A stretch of DNA of 64,000 bases from Burkholderia sp. OK233 (GTDB lineage Bacteria > Pseudomonadota > Gammaproteobacteria > Burkholderiales > Burkholderiaceae), in NCBI RefSeq assembly GCF_900230185.1, contig NZ_OCSR01000001.1:310001-374000 (forward strand), given 5' to 3'. The notes beneath the pieces were generated by a model that did no database searches, had not been told where the DNA came from, and worked only from the letters and a program-made list of their open reading frames with translations. Position numbers and translations under genes: made by a program. The number at the start of each line of letters is the position of its first letter. Position 1 is the first letter of the stretch. Positions 1 to 6,858 of the stretch are shown here, piece after piece.

Positions 1-659
1 GCCGTCCACTTGACGAGCTTGTAGGCGCCGGATCCCGCCTCGTTCGTGCGCAGCCAGTCGTTGCCGAAGTCATTCGCTTTCTGGTGCGAGAGCAGCAACT
101 GTTTGTCCACCACCGATGCAGGCCACGCGCCGAGCACGTTCAGGACAAACGTCGGTGCGTATTTCTGGTCGGTCGTCACACTGACAGTTGTGTCGTCGAT
201 CTTTTTCACGTTGTTGAGCGCGTTGTCCCTGGTCAGGCCGATGCCTTGCAACACGGCGGCCGCACCCTTGTCGAGCAGGACCGTGCGCTGGATCGACCAG
301 GCGACGTCGTCGGCGGTCAACGGATTGCCTGAGTGGAACTTGAGACCCGGACGGATCTTGAACGTGAAGGTCAGACCGTCGGGGCTGACGGTCCATGATT
401 GTGCGACATCGCCGTTGAACTTCGACGGGTCTTTCAGATCGACTCGCACCAGCCGGTCATAGGTATTCGCCACATATTCTTCTGGCACCAGCTCGTAGAC
501 TTCGCCGGGATCGAGCGTGGTGAATTCGTCGAGGAAAGTCGCCATGACGAACATGTCTTTCGGCGTCGCCGCCGCAGCGGGGCTGGCCGCTGTGAACGAC
601 AGGGTCAAGGCGGAGACGATCGCTGCCGCCGCCAATGCATTGCGCAGTACCAGTTTCAT
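1..659 (-). CDS. Periplasmic dipeptide ABC transporter substrate-binding protein (5' part, runs off window)
   Basis: Partial gene reading out of the window's left edge; 219 codons are present, with ATG at 657-659. Residues 1-31 form a Sec signal peptide (MKLVLRN, then an Ala/Leu-rich core ending near ASPAAAA). The mature part follows the SBP_bac_5 (DppA/OppA/DdpA) pattern: LDPGEVYELVPEE, NTYDRLVRVD, AQSWTVSPDGLTFTFKIRPG, FHSGNPLTADDVAWSIQR. Such proteins bind short peptides in the periplasm for an ABC importer. It lies 65 bp downstream of the D-Ala-D-Ala dipeptidase gene on the same strand, as in ddp operons, so D-alanyl dipeptides are the likely cargo. The C-terminal half is outside the window, so ligand specificity cannot be judged. 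Confidence 0.9.
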   Translation of the reverse strand, partial: MKLVLRNALAAAAIVSALTLSFTAASPAAAATPKDMFVMATFLDEFTTLDPGEVYELVPEEYVANTYDRLVRVDLKDPSKFNGDVAQSWTVSPDGLTFTFKIRPGLKFHSGNPLTADDVAWSIQRTVLLDKGAAAVLQGIGLTRDNALNNVKKIDDTTVSVTTDQKYAPTFVLNVLGAWPASVVDKQLLLSHQKANDFGNDWLRTNEAGSGAYKLVKWT

Positions 660-724
660 ACTCGCTCCATAGGGAAATGGGGTAGAGCCTGTCAGGGAAC
701 AACGGATTGGGAAATCGAAAGCTA

Positions 725-1288
725 CTACATGAGACGTAACGGACCGCTTTCACTGTTGTCGATCAGAGGCAGCGCACGGGAGCCTGGCAGCTCGTAATGC
801 CACCATTCGTTCCTGATGTGCGTGAAACCCGCGGCGTGCATGATGCCGAGCAGTAACAGGCGGTTGTGCTGCACGTGCTCGGGTAAGCCAGGATGGAAGT
901 GCCCGGATTCGATTGTCATGGCGTCGAAGCCCGTGCCCATGTCGAGTTCGTTGCCGCTGGCATCAAGCAGCGTCAGGTCGATCGCCGTGCCGCGGCTATG
1001 GTTCGAACCACGGCCAAGCTCCGCGACGTAGGTGGGATCCGGCAGAAAATCCCACACCACCTGCTGCGCCTGGGGCGGACGGTAGGCGTCGAAAATTCGC
1101 AGCGTCAGGCCGGCGTCGCGGGCAATCGTCACTGCCTTCCGCAAACCGGCTTCAGCGGGTTCGAGCAGCAGGCAGTGGGCCTCCTTGTAGATGGGCTTGC
1201 CGGTCAGGTTGCGCTCGGTGGCATAGACGAGGTCGATGTCGACGCCGTGTGAGGCGGCCGTGATTTCGATGAGTCGCGGTTCTGTCAT
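725..1288 (-). CDS. ddpX: D-alanyl-D-alanine dipeptidase (DdpX/VanX family)
   Basis: 187-aa zinc dipeptidase that hydrolyses D-Ala-D-Ala. The VanX-type metal-site signature is visible: SNHSRGTAIDLTLL (SxHxxGxAxD, residues about 95-108) supplies His and Asp, and NEWWHYEL (about 160-167) supplies the catalytic Glu and the third zinc ligand His. The substrate-pocket Arg sits in FDAYRPPQAQ. Length is normal for the cytoplasmic DdpX group and no signal peptide is present. It precedes a dipeptide-binding protein gene on the same strand, so it probably lets the cell feed on peptidoglycan-derived D-Ala-D-Ala rather than giving vancomycin resistance; no vanHA-like genes are nearby. Confidence 0.92.
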   Translation of the reverse strand: MTEPRLIEITAASHGVDIDLVYATERNLTGKPIYKEAHCLLLEPAEAGLRKAVTIARDAGLTLRIFDAYRPPQAQQVVWDFLPDPTYVAELGRGSNHSRGTAIDLTLLDASGNELDMGTGFDAMTIESGHFHPGLPEHVQHNRLLLLGIMHAAGFTHIRNEWWHYELPGSRALPLIDNSESGPLRLM

Positions 1289-1363
1289 GGAGGGCGCGGT
1301 GGAATATCGAATGAGAACGTGTTCAACGATCGAACTGGTTAAATTCGCCTGGGAGATTCGCAG

Positions 1364-1831
1364 CTATGGCCGCGTCAAAAGCCGGAGGATGCGCGGGTCC
1401 TGCCGCACCTCAATGGCCATGCTGATTTCAATGAGCGACGCATCCTTATGGGCGGGATTGAGAATGAAGTTAAAGGCAAAAGGCATCACGGCGCTGGGCA
1501 CCTTGAGAAGGGCAGAAGCCGCATGCGCGAGCCACTCCGTCCCGGCGGCCTGGGTCCAAGCCTGGTCGTCGCGCCAATCGGGCGGAAAACCATCCTCATC
1601 CATTTCGGCGATCGTCATGCCGTCGTCGACTTCGACCTTCAGCAGTTGATAGGTGTCGGGGAGATCAGCGGTACCGCTGATCTCCTGATGCACGAGGGTT
1701 TCCAGAAGGGCTCCAGCAGGGTGCTCTGCCAGATAGACCACAGGTTGCCCTGCAAAATGCCATCTCCCGGGTGCACGAAGTCCGCCAATTCCTTTCAGAT
1801 CGGCAAAGTTGCTGATTCTCCATAAGACCAT
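1364..1831 (-). CDS. RES-domain toxin of a RES/Xre toxin-antitoxin pair
   Basis: 155-aa protein covering one complete RES domain: LWRISN at the start, GGLRAPGRWHFAGQPVVYLAEHP (about 16-38) and ALLETLVH with the conserved Arg and Glu, and the late block LLKVPSAVMPFAFNFILNP with the conserved Ser. Characterised RES toxins deplete cellular NAD+. The start codon overlaps the stop of the upstream antitoxin by 1 bp (TGATGG), the usual arrangement for RES/Xre operons. All the motif residues I looked for are present, so it is probably active unless neutralised by its partner. Confidence 0.92.
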   Translation of the reverse strand: MVLWRISNFADLKGIGGLRAPGRWHFAGQPVVYLAEHPAGALLETLVHQEISGTADLPDTYQLLKVEVDDGMTIAEMDEDGFPPDWRDDQAWTQAAGTEWLAHAASALLKVPSAVMPFAFNFILNPAHKDASLIEISMAIEVRQDPRILRLLTRP

Positions 1832-2286
1832 CAGGCGAAGTATCCTTCGTCGATCTGGATCAATGCATCCTCAACCAGACGCGCCCCATGTTCAGTGCTA
1901 GCCATCTCAAGCGCACTGCGGCCTGTGAAGCGCTTCTGCGGGTTTCGCAGCCAGTGCATCGCTTTTGCAGTGTTTCCGAAGACCGCTGCCGCCTGCGCCA
2001 GGATGCGCGCCAGACGGATCGCCCGGTCGGATTCCTCGGTTGAGAGACGTTCGTGCTGCTGACGCCTGTGAGTTAGGGTGCGACGTGGGATGATGAATGC
2101 GAGTTCATCCGCCTTCAGTCCCTGAGCCGTCAAGCGATCGATAACTTCAACGGCCACCCGCCCGCTTGCCAGCTCGGCGAGATCGGTCTCGTTGCGAATG
2201 CGCGCGTCAAGCAACTGCCCGAGCATCGTCAGTTCCGCCCGGCGCGGATTTCCGGCTCCGGTGGGCACGAAGGCAATTGTGGTCAT
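1831..2286 (-). CDS. Xre/ParS-type antitoxin (DUF2384) of the RES pair
   Basis: 151-aa protein, first gene of a two-gene operon with the RES toxin. An N-terminal helical DNA-binding part (about 40-80, VAVEVIDRLTAQGLKADELAFIIP, then RRTLTHRR) is followed by the toxin-binding ParS/MbcA domain: LSTEESDRAIRLARILAQAAAVFGN, then AMHWLRNPQKRFTGRSALEMAST, ending GARLVEDALIQIDEGYFA. The sequence LRNPQKRFTGRSALEMA is diagnostic of the family. It should neutralise the RES protein and autoregulate the promoter. The start (MTTIAFVP) leaves 5' DNA of about 550 bp with no clear gene. Confidence 0.9.
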   Translation of the reverse strand: MTTIAFVPTGAGNPRRAELTMLGQLLDARIRNETDLAELASGRVAVEVIDRLTAQGLKADELAFIIPRRTLTHRRQQHERLSTEESDRAIRLARILAQAAAVFGNTAKAMHWLRNPQKRFTGRSALEMASTEHGARLVEDALIQIDEGYFA

Positions 2287-2835
2287 GGCAGCTCCGTTTC
2301 GGCAAAATGCTCACTCATTATAGGCATTTGCCGAAATTGCGCTTGGTCGATAGTGGCATGCGAGTGATCTGGTCCGGCCACCGGGTGTCGTTGCCGTCGA
2401 CATGCATAGTTTTATTCCCGCGCGCGGCCAATCGAAGTGTGGCTGGTAGGGCGTCGAGAACTGCGCTGTCAATTGTGGCCCGCTTGCCGATCGGCTCCGC
2501 TATGTGAGGCCTGACCAGTACCTGTCTCGCCTGTGACAGCGTGACAGCTGCGCAATCCCGAAAACCTTGGCAATATTCAGCGACGCTGATTCTAAAATGC
2601 AACTAACAGTCTGCGTCAGATACGCCGACCACAAAACCAGAAAAGCCGCTTGCAAACACGACGGCAAGCTTTGAAGTCATGTGCGGGTACTCGTTTAGCA
2701 CCCTGGGGATACGGACGCATGGTGACTCTGAACTGCTCCATTGGGGGATCGCGCATTTCCCAACTTCTGGTAGATTAACTGGTGCTCGGCGCAGTTCAAA
2801 TACAAAGGCCGCCAGTGATATCGTCGAGGTGCTCC
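2287..2835. other. Intergenic stretch, no supported gene
   Basis: About 550 bp between the divergent antitoxin and DUF1488 genes. Reading frames here are short, overlap on both strands and match no motif I recognise. It should hold the promoters of both flanking genes. Confidence 0.5.
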
Positions 2836-3105
2836 ATGGAGGTTGTTGATCGTGCGGCCGCCGTCTCACCGGACGGACGCGCTGTGGTTTTCATGCTGTC
2901 GATTCGCGGGCGCGAGGTCGAATGCGCGGTTGCACGTGAGGCACTCGAAGAACACTTCTGGTTGCCGCGCGGCGCGAACCGAACGAATACGCTCAGGACG
3001 TTTGAAAACGGCGGCAACCGCATTGTCGCGGTCGCACAACGAAAGTTCCTCGCACGGCCAGCCGAGCCGTTGCGGCTGACCGCCAGTGACTTCGTGACCC
3101 GGTAA
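2836..3105 (+). CDS. DUF1488 family protein
   Basis: 89-aa protein starting at ATG 2836 (MEVVDRAAAVSPDG), chosen over an upstream in-frame ATG because a GAGGTG ribosome-binding site lies about 6 bp in front of it. The DUF1488 pattern is visible: VVFMLSIRGREVECAVAREALEEHF, then a central segment ending in TFENGGNRIVAVAQRKFLARPAEPLRLTASDF. This small family is frequent on Burkholderia replicons and has no established biochemical role. The protein is stand-alone, between toxin-antitoxin operons. Confidence 0.75.
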   Translation: MEVVDRAAAVSPDGRAVVFMLSIRGREVECAVAREALEEHFWLPRGANRTNTLRTFENGGNRIVAVAQRKFLARPAEPLRLTASDFVTR

Positions 3106-3293
3106 CCGGACGTCTGGCTGACGGTGACTCACGGTCAGAATCGAGGTCAGCTCAGGATCAATAAAAGCACGATCGTTCAAATGTTGTTAATAAAGATTAT
3201 GTCAAATATCACTTTCTACTGCGCTATAGCCACTGGCGAAAACGCGCCGTTCAACGAAGGCATCGCAGCTGGCGCGGGATTTTCCTCCGTCCA

Positions 3294-3602
3294 TCAGCGG
3301 CCGGTGCGCTGATACCTCAACTCCCTCTGGCTACGGATGGCAGCCACCAGTACAACGTCCAACTCGGCTATGAAGCGATACAACGCAAGATAGCCATGAG
3401 CTCCGTTCGAGATGACCAGTTCACGCATTGCGCTGGCGCCTCTAGCAGGTCGTCCAATCTGCGGACTTGACTGGAGGATGTCTAGCGCACGAACGATATC
3501 ATCAATGCGTTTTGCGGCGCTCTCCGGCGCGTATTCAAAGAGGAAGTCAAAGATCCGGTCAAAATCCGCGCGGACTTCAGGCGCGAGAACTATTCGCGCC
3601 AT
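3294..3602 (-). CDS. ParE/RelE-superfamily toxin
   Basis: 102-aa protein with the compact ParE fold pattern: MARIVLAPEVRADFDRIFDFL, a basic middle segment (SSPQIGRPARGASAMRELVI) and the terminal beta strands GYLALYRFIAELDVVLVAAIRSQRELRY. Members either poison gyrase or cleave mRNA; which applies here cannot be decided from sequence. It overlaps the upstream antitoxin gene by 13 bp, so the pair is translationally coupled. Confidence 0.85.
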   Translation of the reverse strand: MARIVLAPEVRADFDRIFDFLFEYAPESAAKRIDDIVRALDILQSSPQIGRPARGASAMRELVISNGAHGYLALYRFIAELDVVLVAAIRSQRELRYQRTGR

Positions 3603-3874
3603 CGCTTGACCTTCGGCATTCCCGGCTCTCGCCCTGCGGCTTTTTCGCTCAGATAGTCGCGCATGTCAGCCCACTCAACTCCTAGGCCGTTCTCCAGCAT
3701 GTTTGCAAGACGGTCGTTCCCTTCCTTGAGAAATTCGTGCCGCAACTCTTCACTGGCCACTCGCTCGATAATCGCCTCTAACATGAAGCCGTGCGCCGTT
3801 GTGCCCGATTCTTCGGCAAGTTTTGACACCCGATCGCGTAGGTCTGGCGGCAACCGGAGAGTGGTAGTGGACAT
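3590..3874 (-). CDS. Ribbon-helix-helix (CopG-type) antitoxin
   Basis: 94-aa protein; the ATG at 3872-3874 (MSTTTLRLPPDLRDRVSKLAEESG) is preferred because GGAG lies 7 bp before it. The N-terminal strand TTTLRLPPDL and two helices form a ribbon-helix-helix DNA-binding domain. The C-terminal half (HEFLKEGNDRLANMLENGLGVEWADMRDYL) is the usual toxin-binding extension. It should bind the ParE-like toxin encoded immediately downstream and repress its own promoter. Confidence 0.85.
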   Translation of the reverse strand: MSTTTLRLPPDLRDRVSKLAEESGTTAHGFMLEAIIERVASEELRHEFLKEGNDRLANMLENGLGVEWADMRDYLSEKAAGREPGMPKVKRWRE

Positions 3875-4064
3875 AGGAATCTCCAAATGTGTCACAACTG
3901 TGCTACATCATACGCTTTTCATGGTTAGGTGTGTATAGGTGGCCACAATCCCAGCGACTGAAACATTAAATAATTGGGGGCAAATTATGTTATGTAAAGT
4001 CGCCTGCCGAGGATGGCGTCAGGTTATTTCGACCGCCACTTCGCGTGCGCACGGATGTGCGATA

Positions 4065-4088
4065 CTATGCGCATGTTTATGCGCATAG
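4065..4088. promoter_or_regulatory. Perfect palindrome upstream of ccdA, probable CcdA/CcdB operator
   Basis: CTATGCGCAT and its exact complement ATGCGCATAG (10-bp arms) are separated by GTTT. The right arm abuts the GGAG ribosome-binding site of ccdA (start at 4098), so a bound repressor would block transcription. Such a site fits the autoregulation known for CcdAB systems. Confidence 0.6.
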
Positions 4089-4097
4089 GAGCTGCAC

Positions 4098-4379
4098 ATG
4101 ATTTCCGTACAAATTCGGCAGTCTGGCGAACCGGCCATATCTCAACCGGTGCGGAAAGCTACGCGCAAACCCACCAACGTGTCGTTGCCAACCGACCTGC
4201 TTGACCGCGCGAAACAGCTGGACGTCAACATCTCGCGTGCAAGCGAACGGGGTCTGCGCGAGGAAGTTCACGAGGCCGAAGCGCGCGCGTGGGCGGCCCA
4301 GCACGCGGGCTTCATTGCCGAGATGAACGCACGCATCGAGCACGACGGCCTGCCGCTCGACGAACACCGGATGTTCTGA
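4098..4379 (+). CDS. ccdA: CcdA antitoxin
   Basis: 93-aa antitoxin of a type II pair. The N-terminal extension (to about 20) is followed by the CcdA ribbon-helix-helix segment RKPTNVSLPTDLLDRAKQLDVNISRASERGL, then an acidic toxin-binding tail EARAWAAQHAGFIAEMNARIEHDGLPLDEHRMF typical of chromosomal CcdA. GGAG lies 6-7 bp before the ATG. The stop overlaps the ccdB start by 1 bp (TGATGG). It should block CcdB and repress the operon through the palindrome at 4065-4088. Confidence 0.93.
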   Translation: MISVQIRQSGEPAISQPVRKATRKPTNVSLPTDLLDRAKQLDVNISRASERGLREEVHEAEARAWAAQHAGFIAEMNARIEHDGLPLDEHRMF

Positions 4380-4702
4380 TGGCCCGTTTTGATCTGTACA
4401 ACAACCCTTCATCCAGGTCCAGGGCGAAATCGCCGTACCTCCTCGATGTGCAGAGCGATCATCTGGGCAGTCTGATCTCGCGGGTCGTTATTCCGCTGAC
4501 ACGCGTGGCTGGCAATTACACACCCGGCGAGGTCGCCCAGGATCTGGCTCCGATCGTCGAGATCGGCGGAGAAAAGTTCATACTGGAAACGCCATTCCTC
4601 GGCGCGATCAGAACCAGTGAGCTTGGTCCTGCGACCGGAACGCTCAAACCCGAACAGAGCCGGGTTCTGGCCGCACTCGACCGGCTGTTCGGCGCTTACT
4701 GA
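4379..4702 (+). CDS. ccdB: CcdB gyrase-poisoning toxin
   Basis: 107-aa CcdB homologue: MARFDLYNNPS, SPYLLDVQSDHLGSLISRVVIPL, DLAPIVEIGGEKFILETPFLGAIRTSELG and LKPEQSRVLAALDRLFGAY line up along the whole length of F-plasmid CcdB, including the DVQSD and VVIPL blocks. The last residues are FGAY rather than the Trp-Gly-Ile end of F CcdB, a common change in chromosomal members, so gyrase activity is likely but not certain. Confidence 0.92.
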   Translation: MARFDLYNNPSSRSRAKSPYLLDVQSDHLGSLISRVVIPLTRVAGNYTPGEVAQDLAPIVEIGGEKFILETPFLGAIRTSELGPATGTLKPEQSRVLAALDRLFGAY

Positions 4703-5072
4703 TCAAGCGCCGGCCCCTGGCAAACTTTCCAGAAGAGAATCGACGCAATACGACTTCGACTGCATCGCTCGACGCCCAGTCGAACATGGCAGCGGACTTT
4801 TCGCGCTGCAGATGATCGTAGGAGGTGAAGGGCCCTTCGAATAAAAGGTGAAGTGACCAGTTGGCTGCGCGCAGCCCACCAGCGATCCAAGGCCTATCAT
4901 ACTTTCTTGTTTGGTCCGTCTGACGGCACACGATCGATGGCAAGCGCGGCACCAGACATTCACGAGACTCTCAACGCAAAATCATGCGCTGCATTGGTCG
5001 GTCGACCGGATTCGACGCACTAACCCCTCTATCACAAGCTGCCCCCGCAGCCGCGATACGCATTGCAGAGTG
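4703..5072. other. Intergenic stretch with degraded sequence before the split IS110 gene
   Basis: About 370 bp after ccdB. Overlapping frames exist on both strands but none shows a recognisable domain. The expected 5' portion of the IS110 transposase gene is not readable here, so that gene was already truncated on its left side. Confidence 0.4.
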
Positions 5073-5168
5073 ATCATCGGGATCGTGCCCGGCACGCAGG
5101 CAGTAACCATCGTCATGCAACGCCTAGCCCAGCAGCTCGCATCTTTGCGCAAACAACGCGACGAGGTT
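5073..5168 (+). pseudogene. IS110-family transposase, central fragment (left half of split gene)
   Basis: The frame reads IIGIVPGTQAVTIVMQ, then RLAQQLASLRKQRDEV, the typical region ahead of the transposase_20 domain in IS110/IS1111 transposases. It ends in the codons for Asp-Glu-Val at the edge of the 172-bp miniature element. The continuation, Val-Ala-Ser-Glu-Val-Glu-Arg-Leu-Val, is found at 55172 onward, in frame, on the far side of the second copy of the element. Removing everything between and one AGGTT copy gives an uninterrupted reading frame. Confidence 0.8.
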
Positions 5169-5340
5169 GGGGTTGTCGTACTTTCCGTGCAAAATCTGGC
5201 GCTTTGATCCCGAAAATCCATATTGATCAAGTACTTGCGAAATTGCTGATTGCGCGAAAGCTACCGAGCGGCCGAGCCTTGCTGCGAGCGGCTCTGCGCG
5301 CTGCTACCGCCATATCTTGCACGGAAAGTACGACAACCCC
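5169..5340 (+). repeat. 172-bp miniature inverted-repeat element, left copy (Tn3-like ends)
   Basis: Begins GGGGTTGTCGTACTTTCCGT and ends with the reverse complement. The inverted repeats are about 38 bp, identical over the outer 24 positions and about 32 of 38 overall. The sequence is identical to the copy at 54998-55169. It encodes no protein of its own; the frames crossing it are artefactual extensions of the interrupted genes. Confidence 0.92.
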
Positions 5341-5445
5341 CTGAAGCGCCGTCTGTACCTTCGCAGCCAGGCCCTGGAAGCCGCAGCGCATATCGGTCAC
5401 GCCAGCGGCGATCCAGATGCGTGTGCCCGCCGGCAGGCCGATCAT
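5341..5445 (-). pseudogene. IS66-family TnpB, 5' fragment
   Basis: 35 codons reading [18 protein letters not shown], then [17 protein letters not shown], the invariant N-terminus of IS66 TnpB (Orf2). The gene is cut by the inner edge of the left miniature element; the remainder is absent. Its start overlaps the tnpA stop by 4 bp (ATGA), the normal IS66 arrangement. Confidence 0.9.
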
Positions 5446-5873
5446 CGGGATAGCTCACGAATCAACAGCCGCAGTGTGACCGGCGAAACATCGCCGCGAA
5501 TCCGCAAACATGCACGGTCGAACTCCACCTCGCAGACGTTCTCAAGCGGCTCGCCTGCATTGACCGTTGTCGCTGGCGTTTCCGAGACGATGCTCACCGG
5601 CAACAATAGCGGCATCTCGCGCTCCGGTTCCGGCGCGCCACACTCCGGCGACGTCGGAAGGCCGTGCTCTGCCTTCAGATATTGCCGTCGCCACTTGAAC
5701 AACAGGTTTGCGTTGATATCGTTGCGGCGCGCGATCAGCGCCACCGATGCTCCTCCTGGTTCCAATGATTCTTCGACCAGCCGCCGCTTGAAGGCCGACG
5801 GAAAATTAGGCCGCTTATACGTAACGCCAGCCACGCGCGCTTTCGATGTCTTGTCCACTTTGGTGTCCACCAT
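5442..5873 (-). CDS. IS66-family TnpA (Orf1)
   Basis: 143-aa IS66 accessory protein with a homeodomain-like helix-turn-helix: [43 protein letters not shown] (about 26-68), followed by a variable linker and the C-terminal block [24 protein letters not shown]. The element's terminal sequence (GTAAGC on the minus strand) lies near 5941, so the left third of an IS66 is preserved, but it cannot move because tnpB is cut and tnpC is missing. Confidence 0.88.
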   Translation of the reverse strand: MVDTKVDKTSKARVAGVTYKRPNFPSAFKRRLVEESLEPGGASVALIARRNDINANLLFKWRRQYLKAEHGLPTSPECGAPEPEREMPLLLPVSIVSETPATTVNAGEPLENVCEVEFDRACLRIRGDVSPVTLRLLIRELSR

Positions 5874-5937
5874 AATTTGGTGGATACCAAATTACCCAAC
5901 ACTCAATCCGCCGTCCACAACGGCCTCCGCGAGTTGC

Positions 5938-6288
5938 TTACTGTTGATCGACGTTCTTGACCGGAACAAAGCGCATGTTCGGCCGGGCGACTGCCTCGCA
6001 GATCGCCTCGGCGTCGGCCACGTCGTTCTTGTTCGTTTTTACGTAGGGTTTGACGAATTGCGGCGCCATCAATCTGACGGTGTGGCCCATGCCTTGCAGC
6101 TTGCGCGCCCAGTAGTGGGCACTCCCGCAGGCCTCCATCCCGATGAGCGCAGGTGGTAGGTTGGCAAAGAACATCGCCACCTGTTCACGCTTCAGTTGCC
6201 TCTTGAGCACAACCTTGCCGTGCTCGTCAACGCCGTGGATCTGAAACACGTTTTTTGCCAGGTCGATACCAATAGTTGTAGCTTTCAT
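5938..6288 (-). pseudogene. IS110-family transposase, N-terminal fragment
   Basis: 116 residues from ATG 6286-6288: MKATTIGIDLAKNVFQIHGV, then ALIGMEACGSAHYWARKLQGMGH and the DEDD-type nuclease block VKTNKNDVADAEAICEAV. The gene is truncated after FVPVKNVDQQ by the IS66 end. It is a different IS110 from the one split by the composite element: it lies on the opposite strand and contributes the N-terminal part, whereas the split gene preserves the central and C-terminal parts. Confidence 0.85.
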
Positions 6289-6454
6289 GATGGGCGCTCC
6301 CGTCTGTGAAGTGGTTGTACGCAACTCCACTTTGGCACGCTGATGCCGTTTCGGATGGGGGCGTCCATCCCATTGCTTTCGGGCGGCTTAAGCTTAGCCG
6401 GCGTCGATTTCCACGGCGTCGGAGGCTACGATTGCGGCGACGGACAGAATCACC

Positions 6455-6541
6455 ATGACGATGCGCGAACCGGACCGGTTCAAGGTAATTCAGGGCGTAG
6501 CCGACGGGCTGGTAAGGGGCGCGTGGAGCGCGGCAACCTGA
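6455..6541 (+). pseudogene. ISNCY-type transposase N-terminal remnant
   Basis: A short frame reads MTMREPDRFKVIQGVADGLV, resembling the N-terminal helix-turn-helix start (MRELDRLKVIQAVADG) of ISNCY/IS1202-type transposases. A stop follows after about 28 codons and no further domain is present. It is a scar between the IS110 remnant and the doe genes. Confidence 0.5.
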
Positions 6542-6604
6542 CCCTGCAGGACTGCTTGGTGAAGGAATTGCGGCTGCGCCACATCGACACGCAGGAAGCC
6601 GCGA

Positions 6605-6736
6605 ATGCCTATCGATCAATACCAGCGGTTCATTGATTCTTTGTTGATGGATGAAATCGGGATCGAACGTTATCTCACGTACATCGTCACCAAGGTGGTG
6701 AAGAGCATGGCGGACAGCGTTCCTGACTGGAACTGA
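6605..6736 (+). pseudogene. 3' remnant of an Lrp/AsnC regulator (doeX-like)
   Basis: 43 codons read DQYQRFIDSLLMDEIGIERY, then LTYIVTKVVKSMADSVPDWN, matching the C-terminal RAM domain end of the intact DoeX at 34669-35148 (YQRFIDALLMEDLGIERYFTFIVTKVVK) but clearly not identical. The DNA-binding part is missing. Its place directly upstream of doeC and doeD suggests a second, independent doe operon whose doeX was cut by the IS remnants. Confidence 0.8.
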
Positions 6737-6858
6737 AGGAATATCGCGAGAAGGGACTGCAGGACAGAAAAAACACCGCAAACAGCGGCCGATATCGAAA
6801 AAATCGTGGGGCGGCAAGGACGAAAATGGACGCCATGGAGTGTAATCAGGAGCCTCTT

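Noticed and set aside
457..753. Open frame of 98 aa on the minus strand upstream of the substrate-binding protein
   Set aside because: It overlaps the signal-peptide region of the binding-protein gene in another frame and has an Arg-rich shadow composition.
5169..5340. Protein-coding reading of the 172-bp repeat ([20 protein letters not shown])
   Set aside because: The frame is open only because the element is inserted within transposase genes; both strands are open, and the element has transposon-like ends and no start of its own.
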